In this document: piece after piece, positions 8,633 through 16,840 of the stretch
Position numbering within the stretch: the first letter of the stretch is position 1
Layout: the number at the start of each line of letters is the position of its first letter
The notes under the pieces: generated by a model
Told to the model about the DNA's origin: nothing
The model's database searches: none
The model's input: the letters and a program-made list of their open reading frames with translations, nothing else
Position numbers and translations under genes: made by a program
Source: CAZKWG01 sp964615375
GTDB taxonomy: Bacteria; Myxococcota_A; UBA796; CAZKWG01
Direction of reading: 5' to 3'
Assembly: GCA_964615375.1 (NCBI GenBank)
Contig: CAZTOW010000049.1
Location: forward strand, 1 to 64,000
Length of the DNA: 64,000 nucleotides

Positions 8633-9799
8633 TTACGCCTCGATCGGTCGCGACCAGCTCTCGTCCCCCTCGACGCCGCTGACCGCCAGCATGCCGTCCT
8701 CGACCAGCACGGCGAGCAGGTTGCGCGTCAGCCGCTTCTTGAGCTTCACCACCGCCATGGCCTCCTTCAGGTCGAGCGGCCCGGCCTCGTCGATCCGGCT
8801 CAGCAGGCGTCGGAAGGCCATCTCCACGAGCAGGTTGAGGCTGCGGCGGATCTCCTCGGGGGGCAGTTCGACGGGCTGGAGGGGGCCGAACACGCGCTCC
8901 GCCACGTTCAGGCCCGCAACGTCGTAGCGCGGCGCGGGGCGGCGCACGGTCATGGGCGCGGCCTCGCCCGGGGCGTCGTCCGCCTGGGCCTGCTCGGACG
9001 GGGCATCGAGCCCCGGCACCAGCGGGTGTGTCCGCAGATAGCCCTCGATGTCCGGCCCGAGGCACGAGAAGGTGGTGGCGAGGGCCAGGATCGCCAGCTC
9101 GATGTCGTCGTCCGTGAGCCGCTCGCCCTGCGCATGCAGGGCCGCATACACGATGACGGCCTCCAGCTCAGGGAGGTTCTCGGGCCACTCCTGCTTCACC
9201 AGCGCCGCCACGGCCGAGGGTTCGAGCCCGATCACCCGGCGGGTCGGGAGGTAGGGGTGCTCGCGCAGGACGCGCTCGGCGAGGAGGCCGACGTCGAGGC
9301 TGCGCTCGCGGAGGGGCGGCAGGGCCACGGTGCCGAACAGCAGCCGCTGGAGCAGCCCCGCCCGGAACACACCTTGGTCCACCAGCTCGCCGAGGTCCAG
9401 GGACGTACTGACCAGCACGCGCACGTCGGCGCTGGTCGGGCTGCGCACCTGCTGGTGGAGCAGCGCCTCCAGGATGGCCTGCGCGCAGAGCGGCAGCTCG
9501 CCGACCTCCTCGATGAGCAGGGTGCCGCCCTGGGCGCGCGCGATGGACTCGCGCAGCCGGGTCGCGGGGTCGTCGTGCGTGGCCAGCTCGACGGCGTTCA
9601 GCGCCACGAGCGGGCCGGCGCGCCCGCTGAGCGCGTGGATGTGCATGCCGAGCTCGGGCACCTCCAGGCCAACCTCGGCGAGGATGAGGACCGGGGCGAT
9701 GCCGGGCGCGCGGACGCGGGCGTCATCGAGGGCCTCGCGCAGGGCCTGGGAGCTGCCGTGGATGGGCGGTTCGACGGAGACAGTGGGCTGTTCAGACAT
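8633..9799 (-). CDS. Degenerate sigma-54-activator-like AAA+ protein
   Basis: The 388-aa protein aligns by eye with the AAA+ domain of NtrC-type activators: PVLILAEVG, GGTLLIEEVGELPL, then VLVSTSLDLGELVDQGVF and LPPLRERSLDVGLLAERVL. Key residues are gone. The Walker A GESGTGKE has become AEVGLEVP, without the lysine, and the GAFTGA loop that contacts sigma-54 is missing from the shortened stretch before GGTLLIEE. No Fis-type HTH is obvious at the C-terminus. It is therefore probably not an ATP-driven activator but a regulator or scaffold. It overlaps the recombinase gene upstream by 8 bases. Confidence 0.75.
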   Translation of the reverse strand: MSEQPTVSVEPPIHGSSQALREALDDARVRAPGIAPVLILAEVGLEVPELGMHIHALSGRAGPLVALNAVELATHDDPATRLRESIARAQGGTLLIEEVGELPLCAQAILEALLHQQVRSPTSADVRVLVSTSLDLGELVDQGVFRAGLLQRLLFGTVALPPLRERSLDVGLLAERVLREHPYLPTRRVIGLEPSAVAALVKQEWPENLPELEAVIVYAALHAQGERLTDDDIELAILALATTFSCLGPDIEGYLRTHPLVPGLDAPSEQAQADDAPGEAAPMTVRRPAPRYDVAGLNVAERVFGPLQPVELPPEEIRRSLNLLVEMAFRRLLSRIDEAGPLDLKEAMAVVKLKKRLTRNLLAVLVEDGMLAVSGVEGDESWSRPIEA

Positions 9800-10451
9800 G
9801 GGCGTCCTCGGGTTGGGTGGTTAGAGCGGGCGGCGGCCAGTGGCCCGCCTCGGTGAGCCGGCGGCGCAGGGTGGTGCGCGAGAGGTTGAGGATCCGGGCG
9901 GTGTCCTTGAGATCGCGGCCCTCGCTGAGCAGCGCGAGCGCCGGGCGCAGGTCCAGGTCCACGCGAGGGCGCCCGCAGTGCTTGCCGGCGAGCTGGGCGC
10001 GGCGCACCCCGGCGCGGACGCGCTCCTGGATGATCGCCTTCTCGAACTCGGCGAAGCAGGCGAGCAGTTGAAGGAGCAGGCGCCCGGTGGGGCTGGTGGT
10101 GTCGATGCCGGGATCGCGCAGCGACGCGAAGCCGACCCCGGCCGAAGCCAGGGTGTCCAGCACGGTCAGGACGTGCTGGAGGCTGCGCCCGAGCCGGTCG
10201 AGCTTCCACACCAGCAGGATGTCCACGCGGCCCGCCTGTACGTCGGCCATGAGCCGGTTCAGCGCGGGGCGGCTGGCCTTGCTGCCGCTGACGCCCTCGT
10301 CGATGTACTCGGCCGCGATGCCGTAGCCTCGCTGCTGGGCGACCTGGCGCAGCTCATCGAGTTGGAGGCCCACGTCCTGGCCGTGCTTGAGCGTGCTGAC
10401 CCGGGCATAGAGCGCGGCGCGCGGCGGGCGGGCAGGGTTCGAGCTGCCCAT
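9792..10451 (-). CDS. Serine recombinase (resolvase/invertase family)
   Basis: The 219-aa protein has the resolvase catalytic domain: ALYARVST with the nucleophile Ser at residue 19, the conserved EYIDEGVSGSKASRP, then LLVWKLDRLGRS with the catalytic arginines, and the dimer helix FAEFEKAIIQERVRAGV. A C-terminal HTH follows (LKDTARILNLSRTTLRRRL). Length is typical of small resolvases. It sits between an XRE regulator and the degenerate AAA+ protein in one - strand operon, so it may act on a local DNA switch or belong to a mobile element. No inverted target sites were found nearby by eye. Confidence 0.92.
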   Translation of the reverse strand: MGSSNPARPPRAALYARVSTLKHGQDVGLQLDELRQVAQQRGYGIAAEYIDEGVSGSKASRPALNRLMADVQAGRVDILLVWKLDRLGRSLQHVLTVLDTLASAGVGFASLRDPGIDTTSPTGRLLLQLLACFAEFEKAIIQERVRAGVRRAQLAGKHCGRPRVDLDLRPALALLSEGRDLKDTARILNLSRTTLRRRLTEAGHWPPPALTTQPEDAHV

Positions 10452-10452
10452 C

Positions 10453-11004
10453 TCACGCCTCGTCGTCGGCGCGGTCCCCGTCGCGCGCCTCGCGGATCAG
10501 CTCGTCCACGATGGGGCCGCCCTGGCGCACCGCCGCTTCGAGCTTCCGGGCGAACTCCAGGATCTGCGCCTTCTGAATGCGCGAGAACGCCTCCAGCCAC
10601 CGCTCGTCCATCGCCGAGGGTCGCAGGTTGGGGTGCAGCATGAGGCTGGCGAAGGCATCGTCGCAGACGATGGCGTCGCGCAGCTCTGCGGGGACCTCCA
10701 TCTTGAAGCCGGCCCGGGTGAGCATCAGGTCCAGCTCCTTGCCGAACAGCGTGGACAGCCGCGCGATCACCTCCAGCGAGGGCGGCCGGGCGCGCGCGCC
10801 GACCTCCAGCTTGTGGAGCTTCGAGAACGAGATCCCCAACGGGCGTGCGGCCTCGCGCAAGGTCATGCGAGCCTGTTTGCGCAGGTCGCGCAGCCACGGG
10901 CCGAAGTCGCGCCGGAAGCGCCAGGTCCAGGCGGCGCCATCCGGGCCAATGCCACCGATGGGTTGGGCGGGAGTCGAGGAAGGAGGGCTGGAGTCGGACT
11001 GCAT
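10453..11004 (-). CDS. XRE-family transcriptional regulator
   Basis: The 183-aa protein has a helix-turn-helix at about residues 40-95: LRDLRKQARMTLREAARPLG followed by SFSKLHKLEVGARARPPSLE, the usual Cro/C1 pattern. The C-terminal half is helical and may bind a ligand or partner. An AGGAG lies before the ATG at 11004. One base separates its stop from the recombinase start, so it heads the operon and probably controls it. Confidence 0.85.
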   Translation of the reverse strand: MQSDSSPPSSTPAQPIGGIGPDGAAWTWRFRRDFGPWLRDLRKQARMTLREAARPLGISFSKLHKLEVGARARPPSLEVIARLSTLFGKELDLMLTRAGFKMEVPAELRDAIVCDDAFASLMLHPNLRPSAMDERWLEAFSRIQKAQILEFARKLEAAVRQGGPIVDELIREARDGDRADDEA

Positions 11005-11297
11005 GGCGGGCTCCTGACGACAAGGGCGGGCGCGGACTACCCGCCCCGCAGGATCCCTTGAGTCAGGAGAAGACGCAAATCGAACGACCAGAATTTGTCC
11101 GCTTCGCGGAAAATCGTGGACCTACGTTGGAAGCCAATTGTTCGGCCGTGACCCTTGTGGACAGGGGGGTGGCGCGGGGATCGGTGCGCACCGGGTGGCC
11201 TGCCCTGCTGATCCCTTCGCGGCTAGGGTCCGTATCGGTCTCGTCGGTTCATCGGGCGAGAACCAACCCCCTTCGCCCACAACCACGAGGAGCCCCC

Positions 11298-11366
11298 ATG
11301 CGCGTTCGCACCCAGATCAAGGCCGGTCCCGAGACGTATATCCAGAAGCCCGGCCACAACACCTGA
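11298..11366 (+). CDS. Short 22-residue peptide
   Basis: ATG at 11298 is preceded by GAGGAG and opens a 23-codon frame ending in TGA. The peptide begins MRVRTQIKAGPETY and ends KPGHNT. I recall very short uncharacterised peptides in several phyla starting with a similar basic MKVKTNIKAG-type segment, but that comparison is from memory. It converges on the 337-codon - strand gene 25 bases downstream. The 293-base stretch upstream, to 11005, has no other gene. It may be a RiPP-like precursor or a small structural peptide. Coding status rests on the ribosome site and the familiar start. Confidence 0.5.
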   Translation: MRVRTQIKAGPETYIQKPGHNT

Positions 11367-11391
11367 ACGGTTGAGCGGGGGTGGGCTGGTC

Positions 11392-12405
11392 CTACTCGAC
11401 CCCCCCGAGCGGGATCAGCTCCCAGCCCAGGTCCACGTCCACGCCGAGCCAGCCCGCCCCCTCGCCGGGGTGCAGGACCTCGCGCCCGACGACGCGCCCG
11501 AGCAGCTTCTTGCCCGACGGCCCCTCGGGGAACTCCAGGAAGCCGAACAGCTCGAAGCGCTTGTCCGCCTGCTCGGCCACGATCTGGATGCCCGGCTGCG
11601 GCGGCCCCTCTCCAGGGAACAGGGCGAGCTGGATCAGGGCCACACCGTCCGCCTTCGGGTCACGCGCGCACAGGTAGCGGACCATGTCGTCGAGGTCGGA
11701 GGGCAGATCGTCGCCGAGCAGGTACGCCTCCCAGGCGCGGCCGGCGAAGCGCATGACCTGCGGCCCCTTCAGGCCCTCGGCCAGGATGCGGTCGCGCGAG
11801 AGGAGCCCGGCGAGGTCGGCGAGCTGCTGGACGTTGGCCGGCAGGGGCCTGTCAGGCGGGATCTCGCCGAAGCAGGCGAACAGCTCCGGCATGGCGCGCC
11901 GGGCTGGGACGACGTTCGCGGGACGCCCGCCGGGCGCGGGCTCCACCAGGGGTTGCACCGCCTGCCAGAAGGGGCCGAGGCCCTCGCGGTCGCCGATCCG
12001 CCAGGTCGAGTCGTGCTGCCCGAGGCCAGTGCGCGGGTCGTTCGTGTAGAGCAGGATGGCGCCCAGCAGATCGTCGTCGTGGACGTGGACGACCATCGCC
12101 GCCTGGTGCTGGGCCGGGCCGTTCGAGAACTGGAGGCGGAAGATGAGGAACCGGTGCTCGACGCCGGGGCGCTCGCCGAGGGCCTGGAAGGTCGCGCCGA
12201 TGTCCGCGCCCGGGTCGGATCGGGAGACGGTGGTGAGGTCGAGGGTCTCGGTGAATTCGTCGCCGACGAGTACGATCCTGGGGCGGGGCTCGCCCGCGAG
12301 GATGAGCTCGTTCTGGACCTCGCCGACGATGGCGTTGCGCACGGCGTCGGGGTCGGTGGCGTCGAGGTCGGAGCGGCGGCGGCGGAGGGGGATGGGGGTG
12401 AGCAT
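11392..12405 (-). CDS. Conserved-looking protein of unknown function
   Basis: A 337-aa soluble protein with no signal peptide. It contains MVVHVHDDDLLGAILLYTN, a possible His/Asp cluster, and ends in a Gly/Asp-rich WLGVDVDLGWELIP region, but I do not recognise a domain. The gene lies nine bases after the stop of the dioxygenase/flavoprotein fusion gene, so both are likely in one transcript with the 42-aa leader gene. Codon use and length support a real gene. Confidence 0.65.
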   Translation of the reverse strand: MLTPIPLRRRRSDLDATDPDAVRNAIVGEVQNELILAGEPRPRIVLVGDEFTETLDLTTVSRSDPGADIGATFQALGERPGVEHRFLIFRLQFSNGPAQHQAAMVVHVHDDDLLGAILLYTNDPRTGLGQHDSTWRIGDREGLGPFWQAVQPLVEPAPGGRPANVVPARRAMPELFACFGEIPPDRPLPANVQQLADLAGLLSRDRILAEGLKGPQVMRFAGRAWEAYLLGDDLPSDLDDMVRYLCARDPKADGVALIQLALFPGEGPPQPGIQIVAEQADKRFELFGFLEFPEGPSGKKLLGRVVGREVLHPGEGAGWLGVDVDLGWELIPLGGVE

Positions 12406-12414
12406 AGCTCGAAT

Positions 12415-14298
12415 CTACCAGGGGCGCGCCTCCCGCTCCAGCAGACCAGGTTGGGGCGCGATCCCGGGCCTCCATCCAGCCAGCAGGGTGCGCGCGAGGG
12501 CCGCCGCCTGTCGGGACAGCTCAGGCACGGCCGTCGTCTCCCACAGGCGCGGGCGACGCGCGGCGCCGAGGACCCAGAGCCCGGGGTCGGCCTCGCCGTG
12601 GACGCCGATCGCGCATCCATCTTCGTCCACCTCCAGGCCCAGGCCGTGCGCGTCCACCCGAACGCGCCCGGACTCCAGCAGGTGTTGGAGCGCGCGGTTG
12701 CGCGCGCGACGCAGGTCGGTGTCCGCGCCCGTGGCCAGGATGAGGCGGTCCACCGCGACCTCGCGCACCTCCCCCTCCGTGCGCAGGTGCAGGTGCAGCG
12801 CGTCGGGTCGTGGCGTGCAACCTTCGATCTCCGCCGCGAAGCAGTCCAGGTCGCCGGCCTCCTGCCACGCCGCCAGCGCCGCCAGCGAGCTTGCCGGGGC
12901 GCGGTGCCGGTACAGCTCCCAGCGCGCCCGGTAGCGGCTCAGGAACACCGCGCGCTCCTCGGCGGGCAGCGCGGCCCACACCTCCGGGATCCGGGGTCGG
13001 AAGGCGTCGATCACCGCCTGCCACGGCACGCCCCGCGCCGCCGACTCGGCCACGGAGTCGTCGAGCCAGCGCGCCAGCGCCCTCGCCTCGGTCGGCGCGG
13101 GCCAGGCGAGCTCGGGAGCGGGGCCACTCCAGATCACGCCCGGGAGATGCGCCTCGGGCCAGCGTCCGTGCCGCGAGATCACCGTCACGCGCCCCCGATG
13201 TCGGCGCGCGCGCAGCGAGAGCAGCACATCCACCGCGGTCAGCCCCATGCCCACGACCAGCACGCGCTCCTCGGGCGCGACGCCATCGAGCGCGCCCGGA
13301 TCCCAGGCGTCCCGCACCACCCGAGCGTCGGTGTACGCAGACTCGGTGAGCCCCTCGGGCGCGCGCGGCGGGAGGTGCCCGGTCGCCAGCACGACCGCGT
13401 CGGCTGGCAGCCAGCGCCCGTCCGAGAGGCGCACCCCCTCGGGCTCCACCGCGACCGCCTCGCCCGCGGCCACGCGCAGCCGCCCCGGGCGCAGGGCCAC
13501 GGTCTCGGCCAGCCGGGCGCCCACGTAGTCGCCGTAAAGCGCGCGCGGGAGCAGATTGGTCGGCTGCGCCTGGATCCCACGCTCCCGCGCAAACCGGAGA
13601 AAGTCCTCGGGGTCCTTGGGGTCCAGGCTCATCTTCGAGGCCGGCACGTTGAGCAGGTGAGCCGGATCGCGGGTGCCGTAGGCCACGCCGCGGCCGAGAT
13701 CCTGCCCGCGCTCGACCAGGGAGATCCGAAGATCGGCGCCGCCCTGTCTCAGCAGGTGGATCGCCAGCGCCGTGCCGCAGAACCCGCCCCCGAGGATGAC
13801 GATCCGGTGCCCCTCGCTCAGCGAGGGCTGGTCCACCGGCAGCGGCGGCGCGTAGAGGTGCAGCGTGATCAGCGGCTCGGCGCCCGCGTTGCCGACCTGG
13901 TGGACCTCGTCCTCCCCGGCCGTGACGATGGCGCCCGGTTGCAGGACGCGACGACCGGCGCCGAGGCGCAGCTCCTCGGCCGCGCCGGAGATCACGCGGA
14001 AGGCGCATGCCGACCGGCCGTGTCCGTGGAGCGCGCTGCGCTGGCCGGGCATCCAGCAGAGCAGACGCAGCTCCCAGCCCTCGCCGCGCGCGACGAGGTT
14101 CCGGGTGTAGCGATCCTCGGAGAAGCGCGTCCAGCTCGCCAGATCGGCGAGGTCCAAGGGGCTGCCGAGGGCCTCGGCCAGCCGCGACGCCTCGGGCGCC
14201 AGCGTCCCGGTGAGCAGCGCGCGGACGCGGGCGAGGAGGACAGAGAGCGGGCGCTCGGGGCTCGATTGAGCTGAGGACATGTCGAGGCCGGCGTTCAT
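12415..14298 (-). CDS. Cysteine-dioxygenase-like cupin fused to FAD/NAD(P)-binding protein
   Basis: The 627-aa protein joins two enzyme-like parts. Residues about 20-160 match type I cysteine dioxygenase: LLCWMPGQRSALHGHG gives the HxH iron ligands near residue 92, and EDEVHQVGN gives the third His. From about residue 168, IVILGGGFCGTALA opens a Rossmann FAD/NAD(P) domain like the FAD-NAD(P)-binding (YdhS/HI0933-like) family, with LNVPASKMSLDP, ATGHLPP and LILATGADTD later. Such fusions suggest sulfur-amino-acid or thiol oxidation. A second start, ATG at 14280, is possible. The ATG at 14298 overlaps the stop of a 42-aa membrane-peptide gene. Confidence 0.82.
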   Translation of the reverse strand: MNAGLDMSSAQSSPERPLSVLLARVRALLTGTLAPEASRLAEALGSPLDLADLASWTRFSEDRYTRNLVARGEGWELRLLCWMPGQRSALHGHGRSACAFRVISGAAEELRLGAGRRVLQPGAIVTAGEDEVHQVGNAGAEPLITLHLYAPPLPVDQPSLSEGHRIVILGGGFCGTALAIHLLRQGGADLRISLVERGQDLGRGVAYGTRDPAHLLNVPASKMSLDPKDPEDFLRFARERGIQAQPTNLLPRALYGDYVGARLAETVALRPGRLRVAAGEAVAVEPEGVRLSDGRWLPADAVVLATGHLPPRAPEGLTESAYTDARVVRDAWDPGALDGVAPEERVLVVGMGLTAVDVLLSLRARRHRGRVTVISRHGRWPEAHLPGVIWSGPAPELAWPAPTEARALARWLDDSVAESAARGVPWQAVIDAFRPRIPEVWAALPAEERAVFLSRYRARWELYRHRAPASSLAALAAWQEAGDLDCFAAEIEGCTPRPDALHLHLRTEGEVREVAVDRLILATGADTDLRRARNRALQHLLESGRVRVDAHGLGLEVDEDGCAIGVHGEADPGLWVLGAARRPRLWETTAVPELSRQAAALARTLLAGWRPGIAPQPGLLEREARPW

Positions 14299-14423
14299 GG
14301 CTGACAGGGCGCCGCGGTGGCGACGGGCTGGGCGCTGTGAGCGGGCTCGGAGCGGGTGAGCAGCCAGGTGGCCAGCACGACACAGACCAGCGTGAGCTGA
14401 CCGAGGCGAAGGGACAGGTTCAT
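14295..14423 (-). CDS. 42-residue membrane or secreted peptide
   Basis: ATG at 14423 follows GGAGGA and opens a 43-codon frame whose TGA overlaps the ATG of the dioxygenase fusion (ATGA). The product starts MNLSLRLGQLTLVCVVLATW and has one hydrophobic segment followed by a polar tail ending PCQP. It is probably a single-span or exported small protein, or a leader for translational coupling. The 242 bases upstream to 14665 carry no other gene and probably hold the promoter. Confidence 0.6.
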   Translation of the reverse strand: MNLSLRLGQLTLVCVVLATWLLTRSEPAHSAQPVATAAPCQP

Positions 14424-14665
14424 GAGATCGTCCTCCTGCCGAGGATGATGCAGATCCCGTGCCAACGCCTACACGAGGGGGAACGCTCGTTCTCGCCGAC
14501 TCACTGCCAGCCTGGACGGGTTCTCCGTGACGGGATCACGGCCCATTCCACCCCAGCCGCCCCCTCTCTGGCAGAGCCGGCCGTGCTCGCCGCGCGCTCA
14601 CGCCAGTCTGGAAGCGGGCCAGAGATGCACCGAGGTCTCGGCTAAAGCCGGGTGAAGAGCGAGGC

Positions 14666-16828
14666 TCACCGCCCGGAAGCATGGCCGCCGAAGATGGTCA
14701 CACCCCGCTCTCGGATGGCGGCGAGCACGGGCTCCGGGGGGCGCTGGTTGCGTGCCCAGCGGCCTCCGTTGTAGCCGAATCTGGAGCCTGACACATAGCA
14801 ATTGTGCCACACATCCCTCCGTCCTTCCTGCCCGCAGACCACGCGGATGTGGCCGTAGCCGGCGAGATCGAAGTCCAGGTCTCGGCAACCCTCGGCGGCG
14901 CTGGCCCGCTGCTCGGCCGTGGCGCCGCCGCGGCTGCCGGCGGGGCCGGGCGTGCGCGCAGGCGTACCGGCGGCGAGTCGGCGCTCGCCGAGCGCGTTGA
15001 GCTGCTGGCCGTCGGACTTCATCGCGGCGGCGAGGATCTCGGCGAAGCGCGGGATGTGCTCGGCGGGGATGAGCAGGCCGGCGCTCTTACCGGTGTAGTC
15101 ACCCTGGTAGGTGTCCTTGTCGCCGGTGGTCTCCCAGGGTTCGTAGGCCGCGCTGGTCGCGTTCCAGACCTTGATCCCGGGCAGCAGCTCGCGCAGGCGC
15201 GTGATCTCGGCCGGACTCCAGGACTCGCTGACCGGGTACAGGTCGATGCCGGTGACCATGCTGCCCTGGCCGACCCGCGTAGAGACCTGCACGCCGTTCT
15301 CCGCCAGGAAGGTCTTCACCGCCCGCGAGACGGCGCCTCGGTTCGGGTAGGGCTTGTGGGCGCCCTGCTGGACGAGCATCTCCTCGGCGAGCTCGCGCAG
15401 GTAGCGGGGCTCGGCGAAAGTCTCGACCAGAGGCGCGCTGTCGTCGGGCTTGAGCATCCACAGCGGCTCGGCGCGGGCCACGTCGCCGCGCGAGAGGATG
15501 GCCTCGTGGCCGCGGATCTCGGCGACGGTCCAGCCCGGGTCCGGCTGCCGACCGTAGGGGCCGAGGACGTGGGTCAGCACGCGGTCGCCCACCTTGAAGC
15601 GCGTGGACCAGTCGGGCGGCACGCGACGGAGCCAGGCCAGCTCCCAGGATTCATCCTCGGTTCTCTGCTCCTTCGCCTCCAGCGTGAGCAGCCGCCAGCG
15701 GCGCTCGTCGAGGCCCTCGACCCGCTCGTCGGGGTGCGCCCAGCGCCACGCAGCGAGCAGTCGGTAGAGCTCCAGGAACTCCTGGCGGGCGGCGGCCCCA
15801 TGCCGGGTCCACTGGCGCTTCATCTCGGGCTTGCGGGCGTTGTCGGCCTTCTCCGCGTAGTTGCTGATGTCCCGGTGACGGCCCACGACCTGCGACCACA
15901 GCTCGGAGGGCGCGATCCAGCGGTCACCGACCTGGACATCGGGCACGACGCGGGTGGGCCACGCCAGCTCCTCGTAGAGCTGCCCCCGCGCGCTCGCGGA
16001 GCGGCCCGAGTCGAGCTTCAACGTGTAGGAATAGTGGACGTCCTCGTCCCGACGCCCGCCGAACAGCGCGGCGACGACGATGGCGTGGACCTCGGTGACG
16101 AGGCCGTGCTCGCCCTGCTCGGTGACGACGCGGGTGTTCTGGTCGATCTCACCGGGCTGGAGCGCCCGACCGCGGCGACCGCCCCAGCGGGTGGGCGTGG
16201 CGGCGGACTCGAGTCCGGTCGTCGACGCATGTGCGGCGAGGGCCTCGATGTCGGCCGCCAGCGCCAGGAGCCGCCCCGGCTTGCCGGCGGGGGTGCGCGC
16301 GAGGCCGGCGGCGAGGGCTGGTGCGACGAGTTGCTCCTCCTCCTCCGTGAAGTGGTGGCGCGCGGCCTCGATGGCGGGGCCTTGGTAGCGGCGCCCGGCG
16401 CGCAGATCGGCGGCGAGCGCGAACAGGTGCTCGGCGACGTACTCGTGCTCCTCGCGTGCGTGGTCGAGCGCGTCCGCAAGGCTCGGGACCTGGCCGCGAA
16501 GGTACGGAAACAGCGTGCGGTTCTCGTAGCTGACGTGGTCGTCGATGGCGTCGATGTAGTCCGCGAGCTCGGCGCCCTGGCTCGCGGGACCACGCGATGC
16601 GAGGTGCCGCTCGACAGCATCCAGCACCAGGCGCGCGAGCCGATGCTCCTCGCGCAGGCGGGTGAACGCGGGCTCGATGGCGGCGACCGGGAAAGCCTGG
16701 CGCACGGCCTGGAGCAGCCCGGCGCGGTTGCGCTCGAAGAAGCTGTCCACGTCGTCGGCGTCGAGGCCGGCGGGCGGGTCGCGGTGGAGCACGGTGTAGA
16801 CGGCTTGGAGCAGGAGCTCGGGGTCCAT
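14666..16828 (-). CDS. Tagged hemerythrin-domain protein with a shared C-terminal domain
   Basis: The 720-aa protein has several parts. Residues 1-46 are the shared tag (PPAGLDADDVDSFFERNR). Residues about 55-165 are a hemerythrin HHE domain: EEHRLARLVLDAVERHL, DDHVSYENRTLFPYL, EEHEYVAEHL and HHFTEEEEQLV give the di-iron ligands. From about 230 it is paralogous to the protein at 18289-19743: TEQGEHGLVTEVHA, a KVGDRVLTHVLGPYG block, and a C-terminus with GYGHIRVVCGQEG and FGYNGGRWA. The GVTIFGG ending also matches. It is last in the six-gene operon running from 23118, with GAGAGGA before its ATG. Hemerythrins bind O2, NO or metals; here it may sense redox or guard oxygen-sensitive partners. 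Confidence 0.75.
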   Translation of the reverse strand: MDPELLLQAVYTVLHRDPPAGLDADDVDSFFERNRAGLLQAVRQAFPVAAIEPAFTRLREEHRLARLVLDAVERHLASRGPASQGAELADYIDAIDDHVSYENRTLFPYLRGQVPSLADALDHAREEHEYVAEHLFALAADLRAGRRYQGPAIEAARHHFTEEEEQLVAPALAAGLARTPAGKPGRLLALAADIEALAAHASTTGLESAATPTRWGGRRGRALQPGEIDQNTRVVTEQGEHGLVTEVHAIVVAALFGGRRDEDVHYSYTLKLDSGRSASARGQLYEELAWPTRVVPDVQVGDRWIAPSELWSQVVGRHRDISNYAEKADNARKPEMKRQWTRHGAAARQEFLELYRLLAAWRWAHPDERVEGLDERRWRLLTLEAKEQRTEDESWELAWLRRVPPDWSTRFKVGDRVLTHVLGPYGRQPDPGWTVAEIRGHEAILSRGDVARAEPLWMLKPDDSAPLVETFAEPRYLRELAEEMLVQQGAHKPYPNRGAVSRAVKTFLAENGVQVSTRVGQGSMVTGIDLYPVSESWSPAEITRLRELLPGIKVWNATSAAYEPWETTGDKDTYQGDYTGKSAGLLIPAEHIPRFAEILAAAMKSDGQQLNALGERRLAAGTPARTPGPAGSRGGATAEQRASAAEGCRDLDFDLAGYGHIRVVCGQEGRRDVWHNCYVSGSRFGYNGGRWARNQRPPEPVLAAIRERGVTIFGGHASGR

Positions 16829-16840
16829 GGGCGTCCTCTC

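Noticed and set aside
11371..14274. A 967-codon frame on the + strand
   Set aside because: It lies opposite the dioxygenase/flavoprotein fusion and the 337-codon gene, both of which show real motifs. Long antisense frames are expected at this GC content.
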